Assembly: GCA_036023115.1 (NCBI GenBank)
Contig: JAYKKT010000040.1
Coordinates: 3,469,501-3,533,500, forward strand
Direction of reading: 5' to 3'
Length of the DNA stretch: 64,000 bases
Source of the DNA: Brasenia schreberi
Taxonomy: Eukaryota; Streptophyta; Magnoliopsida; Nymphaeales; Cabombaceae
Part shown: in pieces, positions 57,206 through 64,000 of the stretch
Position numbering within the stretch: the first letter of the stretch is position 1
How the letters are laid out: every line of letters begins with the position of its first letter
Position numbers and translations under genes: made by a program
Notes under the pieces: generated by a model
What the model was told of the DNA's origin: nothing
The model's database searches: none
Seen by the model: only the letters and a program-made list of their open reading frames with translations

Positions 57206-58687
57206 CGCATTGCTAACTTAGTGGTGCTTGTATATATTAAGGAAGATTCAACTTGGTGTAATGATAAGATGATGTCCCAACCCACTTTCCAATTGAAGAT
57301 AAAAGAAAAGTCCATATATTCATTTTCGATACTGCAGTAAAATTAGTCTTTTACTTAATAGTTCTTGTTAACAGCTTAGTTTTAGATGGAATTTTTGTTA
57401 ACAAATTAACTAATTTAATCAAGAATCCTGTGCTCAGCTCAGACGAGTGACTCGACAGGCCTGGAAAGCCTTTATCAATTTCTTCAACTTAGTTTGGCAA
57501 TTCCATCCAAAGGTTTCTATCATTGTCCATTTCACAAACTTTTTGTTGTTCATCTTAATTTATCAAACTCAAATCTTTCAAGATAATAATCCTGATAGCG
57601 GAACTGAAGCCGCTGAACTCCACTTAGTGTGGTACAACGCTTGGTTTTCGTTTTAGTGTATCCTGATTGATGGGTAGGGTTCAAAAGTTGAGATCTCAGC
57701 TAAAGACGTGACGAATTGAACTATGAATATTTTTTCCAAAATCAACACAAGTGGTTGCCTACTTTAGACCATAAATGATGATTTTAGTCAGTGTTTTTCT
57801 TTTTTGCTTTTGATAGAATAGTCAGTTTCCTATCAATTCTTGTCAATGTTGGGTCACACCCACACACACATATGTACTTCAGCTTGCCTTAATTTTGGAT
57901 TTAATAATGGGCATGACCCAAAATAAATCATAATCAAGAGTCAAAGCCGCTTAGTTTTGGAAATGCTAGGTTTTAATCATTTCCATATCTATTTTTGAAA
58001 GAGCATATCATGTGGATGATACTGTTTTGCTTGCTCTTTATAGCTCCTTTTCTTTTGGTAGCAAATCTCTTCATCCTTTTTCTTTATTGAGATTATTATA
58101 GTAAGACTGCAGTTTAAAGCAATTCATGCATGCAAATCCGGTCTGCTCTTACACTGGAAGCCTTTTCCTTACTGTTTCAGATGCTTTCCTTTGCATTTCA
58201 GCAGTGGCAGACCTAGAAATTTTTGCAGGAGTGGGTGAATAGCCAATGGAATTGTTTAAGGCGGAGCAAACTATGGGTTGTAGTTGATAGTTGATAGTTG
58301 ATAGTTGATATAGCCAATCGTGGGGATGTAGAACTTTTACCTCTGTTTACACATTTGCTGATCAGCTGTAGCTCTACTGGCTATGGAAGGTCCTGTGGTC
58401 GATGCGCACGGGGTGCACATGGTTTCCCTAACCTCAGCATGCCATTTTTTAAACATCTCTTAGCTTCTGTCAAGCTCCAAAGCATGATTATTTCATGTGT
58501 TACTGTGTTAATGTTGCAGGAGATGGATAGTGTATGTCATTTATACAGCTTATGTGTAAAATTTGAGGGCCTGGAATCTCAGAGAGGAAAGTGTACGCCT
58601 TATCACCTGGACTGCAATGAGATTTGAGGCGTCTGACTTAGAAACCACCATTCCAACTGGTGCAGCCTTTGGCTCCCGCATGCTGAC

Positions 58688-58718
58688 ATGACTCTCTCTC
58701 TCTCTCTCTCTCTCTCAG
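58688..58718. repeat. (CT)n microsatellite
   Basis: About 30 bases of CT, followed by (AC/AT) runs to 58755. Confidence 0.95.
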
Positions 58719-59788
58719 AGACACACACATACATACATACATATATATATAAAGGCATAAGTACCTAGCGTCACGGTGTGCAGTATTCAATCACTTTCAC
58801 TCTTTCTATATATGCAAATATATATATGGCATTTGTTACCCTCCTTTTTTTATTTTTTTAGCATGAGTGCAACAAAGTCATCTTTATATTTCTTTAGTTT
58901 TTATAACTTTTTAAATAATACTATCTCTCAAGACATTAATGAATGCTTAGTGATAGAGGTATACAAGATCCAAATATATAGAGAGAGATATAAATATATC
59001 CTAAGAGAGTGATAATGCTTATACTTGTCATGTGAATATCTTGCTGGTGTCGTCCTGAGTCTCATAGTATATACTCCTTCAAGTACTACCATATAGTCCC
59101 TCTTGACGGACAACTAAAAACGGTGCCAACAATTTGTTGGTTTTAGCACATGATTGTTCACATCATGTGACGAGATTAACCCCTTGTTGGTATCATTGAT
59201 TATCAATCACAAAGGTTATTTAATAGCTAGGGTACAAGGAACATATACTCCTTAATTACCCTATAACATGTACATGTATGCGCATGTGTGAATAGAGAAA
59301 AGAGAGATGAATTGAACTTTACAGTACTTAATCGTCTTATCCTATTGTTCCCTATACATCACCAACTCTTTGTATCACGATTAATCCGAAGAACTTATCT
59401 CCCATGCTAAATTTTATTAAGAAAGCTTGTCAATTGATAGTCTTATCTACTTGTGCTGCCAACATCTTCAATGTTAACGAGTAACAATGAAAAGCGAAGA
59501 CCTTGTGATTAATTATAACATAATTAGTAATACCAACTCCCACACCTTGCCACTCACCCAACTTGTATAAACCAAGAAAAGTTGATCCAATTTAATTTAA
59601 AACGACCCATTAAAAATATATGGCATTTGTTGGTATGTCTATTCCTTATCTAAATTCGGTAGTATTTTCCAAAAGAGTATACATGGAAATCAATGAACCA
59701 CAAGCAGGTTTCTTCTTTTGACCATGCACTTGCACTACAGGCTTTATAACTGTTCATCATTGATGAATATAAAGTTGAATTCATCTTG

Positions 59789-59935
59789 TACAGAAAGCTG
59801 ACAGTCATACTGCCAGTATGAGCCATTCTTTATAAGGAAAACTCTCATTGATCACCCGAAGCCTTTTCGTGTCAACACTTGAACAGATTTGATAAGGTAA
59901 AGCCCTGTTTCATACCCTAAGATACTAAACTATTC
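59789..59935 (+). repeat. Dispersed duplicated segment, copy 1
   Basis: GAAAGCTGACAGTCATACTGCCAG ... CATTCTTTATAAGGAAAA ... AAAGCCCTGTTTCATACCCTAAGATACTAA (abridged) recurs in the same order at 62697-62830. Confidence 0.75.
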
Positions 59936-61428
59936 TCGAACCTTGGTGGCTAAACTTGTCAACTGAGTTCAGATTCTTCTCAGTTCTTGTAAATGATGTT
60001 TGTCTCGAGTGTCTTTTACTGTTTACTTGAGGAAAGAGCCTCCGTATGGTTTATTCTTTTCTAGCGTCTACAGTAAAAAATGAGTAGCGATCTCGATCAG
60101 GAAAAAGGGAAACGGAAATCCTTTTCTTAGTGTAAGTTGAAGACGGAATTTAGTGTTAGCATTGCTGGGTTAGAGAATGTCCATCTGTATGCTAGAAACA
60201 CAAAGAAGAGACAGAATATAGATCCCATAATTGAGTGCTTGCGCGTACATACGTTTCTATACATTTGATAAGTTTTACAGTGCTGATATTTTTATGTAAT
60301 TAAACTTATTCTTTTCTACACTTACGTTCTAATCATTCAGGTATAAGATGTATTCGAGAGAAAGAAGCAAGTTCATAAATGGATACCGAGCTTCTATGAA
60401 ATCGTCACAAGAAATGTCATATATCATGAGAGTCTTATAACATTGTTCGGTGTATAATCTTCATAAATATTTCCACTTGACATTGACCATAGAAATTTAA
60501 ATCAAATATACTATCTTATCTTTGTACTTTGCATTTAAGATTCAAACATCCACCGTCAATCTCAATCATCAAACGGTAGAGATATTTATAAAATATATTC
60601 TCAAATCTGTAGTCTACTCTCTACCTAAAACTCAAAATTCCACTTGTGCTTTACAGATATGACCTACTGGCACATTCAAACAATCAACCTTCTTTTTATA
60701 ATCCATTTAAACAGTTCACTTGGGATTCAATTTTACAAGGAGTGATTTCGAGTCTAAAGAAATCCATCTACTAAATATCTACTTCATTAAACTTTAGAAA
60801 CACCATGGATGGTAGAAATCCAAATCTTCCTCAAAGAACTGCTTCTACACTAAAATGAAATGAATTAAACATATCTCTGACTAACGAAACTATGTAGATC
60901 ATGTCTAAGGATTTGATTACCAAAATATAGTGACCGATCTGCTTATTTGAACTAAGTAGTTGGTGCTGAATACCTGTTGTTGGAGTAATGGATCCTAACA
61001 TATCCAGAAAAGAGAGGTAAAGAATCATTAGAAAACTCTGGAAGTCTACAATTTTAGTGGCTTCCAAGTTTTCAACTGACAGAGTTCGTCATTTTGCACG
61101 AGCTTTTGCAGCTAATGACAATAGATAACCAATGAGAGAGAGGGTGTTTTGGTACTTACCGAAGAGAACACAGACAACGACGATATCCGACAGACGCTAC
61201 CATTATAATACTCCAGTTTAATACATTTACCACTTAGGGGAGAAGAGAGAGAAACAACGTCAGGAGGGAGAGAGTTTTATAGCATATTTTTAAGCTCTCC
61301 ATCTTCCCGAGAAGCTCTTGTCGAGCGCATGTTCATTCTTCGTTTGGTACTCTGTGTAGAGAGAGAAGAGAGGGAGAGAGCGGATGGTGGTGAGGCTCGG
61401 ATAGGGCGTTTAGCAGCGGCCGTTGAAG

Positions 61429-64000
61429 ATGGCGTCCTTCTCTTCGCAAAGAAGACGCTTCACGCCGTCCTCCACTCCAATATGGCGGATTGCGCCTACT
61501 TCGCCCCTTCTCTTGGTCTCCTTTCTCACCATCTTTATTCTCTTCTATCTTTTATACTTTTCTCTCGTCGATCTCGATGGTTCTTCAGGACACGCACGCC
61601 CTGTTCGTGAGGTACCCTACCACCATTTCTGTACTTGTCTTCTTGTCCTCTTTCGGTGCTTCTACACAATCTGATTATGTTTTGGTGTCAAGAATCGAAG
61701 CGCTGGCGTGAGATGGATTGAACGAGTTTTTCGGGTTCCGGTAATCACCATCTATCGTTTCGTTCGCGATTTACATTGTTGGTGCCTCCTTACGAGTGAT
61801 TCGTGTTTGTTGGTGCTTTTGTTACAGAGTGATAGTCGTTCGGGGTCGTCAGATGCGCTCTGGAGATCGAAGCGGGCGAGTTTGTTCTGCGGCTGTAGCA
61901 ATTCCAGTAAGAAGTTCGCAAGTAGGTGCAGATTTAGATTTCGGTATCTTACATGTGTTGTTCGTTTAAGGCATTGGCTTTTCATTTCAACCATCGTCAA
62001 AAAATCTCGTCAAAACTTCAGTTATGGATCCATTTACCTCGACCAGTTTAGATCTGTAGACGCAAATTTCTCCGTTTTCCCATTTTGATGCCTTCTGTTA
62101 GCCTTGTCTTTCTGAATCTGTACAGCTAGAATTCCGAACCTTAACCTGCCCAAGCTGGCTTATGTTGCACAACAAAAAAGTAAAATCGTGTAGGTTACTG
62201 TTAAGAAGTATTCCGCTGAATGGGTGGATCTAGGAGGACGGAAAAAATGAACACTCTTTGGTGGCACTTAATGTAAATCTTCTTCATCGAGGGGATCTAA
62301 GTCGGTTACAATCTGCAGCACACAATTGAAAGGATTATTGGTAGTGTGCTTTTTGGCTGTCTTGGTCTCATTTCTACGAGTGATTAGCTTGACTGGTTCC
62401 CTTTATCCTGGTGGAATGGAAATCAGGCTTGGATGCGTCATTGAGAAGGAAGTAAACAGATGATTTTGAACCGTAAAATGAGAGGAAGCTAAAACCATGG
62501 AAAATGCGTCCTATGGAATGCCAAAAACAAGCTTCTAATTCCTAGGGTCGTTGCTTGCAGTAAATCTATTCAGACAAATTGGCCACGGATAACTACTAGG
62601 CCTCGTTGTGTTCTATCTGGCCATTCTCTGTAGCATTTTCTGAAAGAGCAAACGTGGAATCACCTGCAAGGCTGCTTTGCGTGCACTTATGTTATTGAAA
62701 GCTGACAGCCAGACTTCCAGTCTGCCGGAGTGCGGCATTCTTTCCAAGGAAAAGCCTAAGAACATTACCCATTTTTTCTGGATATAGGTTTTATGGGAAA
62801 ACCCTGTTTCATCCCCAAGGTACTAAGCGAGGCCTGGTCATTATTCTGTAGACCAAGACAACTTGCTCCTTGTTTTAGTTATCTAAGATCGTATTGTTTG
62901 GTTGTGGGTGAAGGTGTCTGGAATTTTGTCTCAAAATGTCAATTAAATATTTACGCTGATGACTTGTTCTCGCTGAAACTTGAGATAAGTTCGTCCTGTA
63001 TGTGAGAATATTTGATGATTAGAAAGCTTAGGTTGCCTCACTAGTAAGAGAAACTTGGCACTTCAATTATAGCTTCTCAGGTAACATCTTGGAGATCTCT
63101 GTTATGCCATGTGAAATGACCTTGTTTGTTGCTTAGCATGTTTAAGCAGCTAATGCATTAAATGATTTTATGTGAAACCCTTCATGTACTAGTTCTGCTT
63201 CAAAATAATGGTGAGTTTCTAATGGTTATGAATGTGTCTACCTGCTTGGTTGGTGTTCTTGTTGGATGCTTCTATGTGCGGCAGCTGAAGCCAATACACA
63301 GCCAAATAGATATTTGTTGATTGCAACTAGTGGAGGGTTAAATCAGCAGAGAACTGGTGTACGTTTCCTTGTCAACTACTCTACTCATATTTCGTAACAT
63401 GATATATCATCTGTAACTTTCATACTGCTACCTAATGTAACTTTGATGTTTCAGTGTATATGTGTATATATATGTGTCCAGGTATGTGTGTGTCTGCAAG
63501 TTTAATTGTATGTATGTATTTATATTTCTTTCATCTTTTCCCTAAACACTTATTGACATGTGAAAATTCTAATTATTCATGGTGTTTATTATCCTGGTGT
63601 ATGTGACTTCTGTTGCTGTAGCTTGTTTAAGCATCACAGCTGACACATTTTGCATCGATCTTTATGTAAATTTAAATGCTTTCTTTAGGAATTGGTGTAC
63701 AAAGAATATGGTTGAAGGTCAGTTTACTATAGAAATGGTAATCAAATATGAATCCTATTTGAGCAAGAATGGAAGTTGAGAGGGAACTACGGACTTCGTA
63801 TAATAGGGTCCAAGATCTTTATAACTTTGCTGGAGTTACAAATAAAAGCTTATATTTTCTGGTCATCGTTTTGATCTTGATGACTGGGTAGCTGTTTGAA
63901 CTTTGAAGATGCTCCTTAAAATTGATAGCAGATAAGTAAATTGTGTGGCTGATAGCATGAACTAATGTACAATTGGAAATTGCTGCTAGCTCTTCAACTC
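61429..64000 (+). CDS. Plant O-fucosyltransferase family protein, first three exons (gene continues past the window)
   Basis: Exons 61429-61611, 61828-61921 and 63285-63358 join in frame (phases 0 and 1) to 117 residues. Exon 1 starts MASFSSQRRRFTPSSTPIWR, with basic cytosolic residues followed by a hydrophobic segment at about 26-45 (LLLVSFLTIFILFYLLYF): a type II Golgi signal anchor. Exon 2 is a Ser-rich stem. Exon 3 reads RYLLIATSGGLNQQRTG, the hallmark start of the plant GDP-fucose O-fucosyltransferase domain (PF10250), which would transfer fucose in the secretory pathway. The rest of the catalytic domain lies beyond 64000. Splice sites: GAG|GTACCC, TTACAG|AGT, GCAA|GTAGGT, GGCAG|CTG, GGT|GTACGT. 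A GA-rich leader precedes the ATG. The acceptor specificity cannot be told. Confidence 0.88.
61922..63284 (+). other. Intron 2 of the O-fucosyltransferase gene
   Basis: 1.36 kb. Contains copy 2 of the duplicated segment (62697-62830). Nothing else recognised. Confidence 0.7.
62697..62830 (+). repeat. Dispersed duplicated segment, copy 2
   Basis: GAAAGCTGACAGCCAGACTTCCAG ... GGCATTCTTTCCAAGGAAAA ... AAAACCCTGTTTCATCCCCAAGGTACTAAG (abridged), parallel to 59789-59935. Confidence 0.75.

Larger units (their letters stand above)
57206..61428. other. Intergenic between HCF244 and the O-fucosyltransferase gene
   Basis: No gene recognised. Holds a 7-bp-unit tandem repeat (AGTTGAT)n at about 58281-58310, a (CT)n tract at 58688-58718, and at 59789-59935 a segment that recurs at 62697-62830. 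The right end has GA-rich sequence (61240-61380), likely the leader of the downstream gene. Confidence 0.45.

Overview
This is a plant nuclear window, almost certainly from an angiosperm. It has spliced genes with GT-AG introns, chloroplast-targeted and SHI/STY-type proteins, plant RTE-clade LINEs, Copia LTR retrotransposons, tRNA-derived SINEs and many AT, CT and GA microsatellites. I cannot name the species. All exon models are from reading splice signals and frames; nothing was aligned.

Three host genes are supported as real. (1) 843-2141 (-): a two-exon SHI/STY (SRS) zinc-finger transcription factor, 189 aa. (2) 27726-56536 (-): HCF244, the chloroplast atypical short-chain dehydrogenase needed for photosystem II D1 synthesis. 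Its eight exons join in frame to 396 aa, but the gene spans 28.8 kb because retrotransposons fill its introns. (3) 61429 to the window end (+): the first three exons of a plant O-fucosyltransferase-family gene. A possible orphan first exon with a transit-peptide-like N-terminus lies at 22698-22940 (+).

Between SRS and HCF244 lies a graveyard of broken genes: an RCC1-repeat pseudogene (13525-18157, -) whose intron holds a full-length RTE LINE plus a second LINE 3' fragment; a UBP12/13-like deubiquitinase fragment (19016-19479, +); and a DUF7796-type gene (24562-25733, -) with a frameshift and a large internal deletion. A TIR element (20441-21449), an exact 278-bp tandem duplication and SINEs lie among them.

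The most interesting part is the transposon nest inside HCF244. Intron 4 holds Copia A (30122-34770, target duplication CTTAT), inserted 22 bp from the acceptor of exon 5, so that the LTR end may now supply the branch point. Intron 3 (15.7 kb) holds Copia B (38472-50329). Copia B was hit twice: by a small LTR element I (40552-42138, duplication CAAAC) and by a 5'-truncated RTE LINE (42891-48498, about 19-bp duplication). That LINE was in turn hit by a small LTR element II (43455-46312, duplication AGCTT). Elements I and II are short, non-autonomous, share a 'CCTTCCTGGCTGT' minisatellite next to the polypurine tract, and carry host gene pieces: a dynamin-related (DRP1-like) N-terminus plus PPR sequence in I, and PPR sequence in II. 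Intron 2 holds an internally deleted Copia C (52617-54589). Despite this, every HCF244 exon and splice dinucleotide looks intact.
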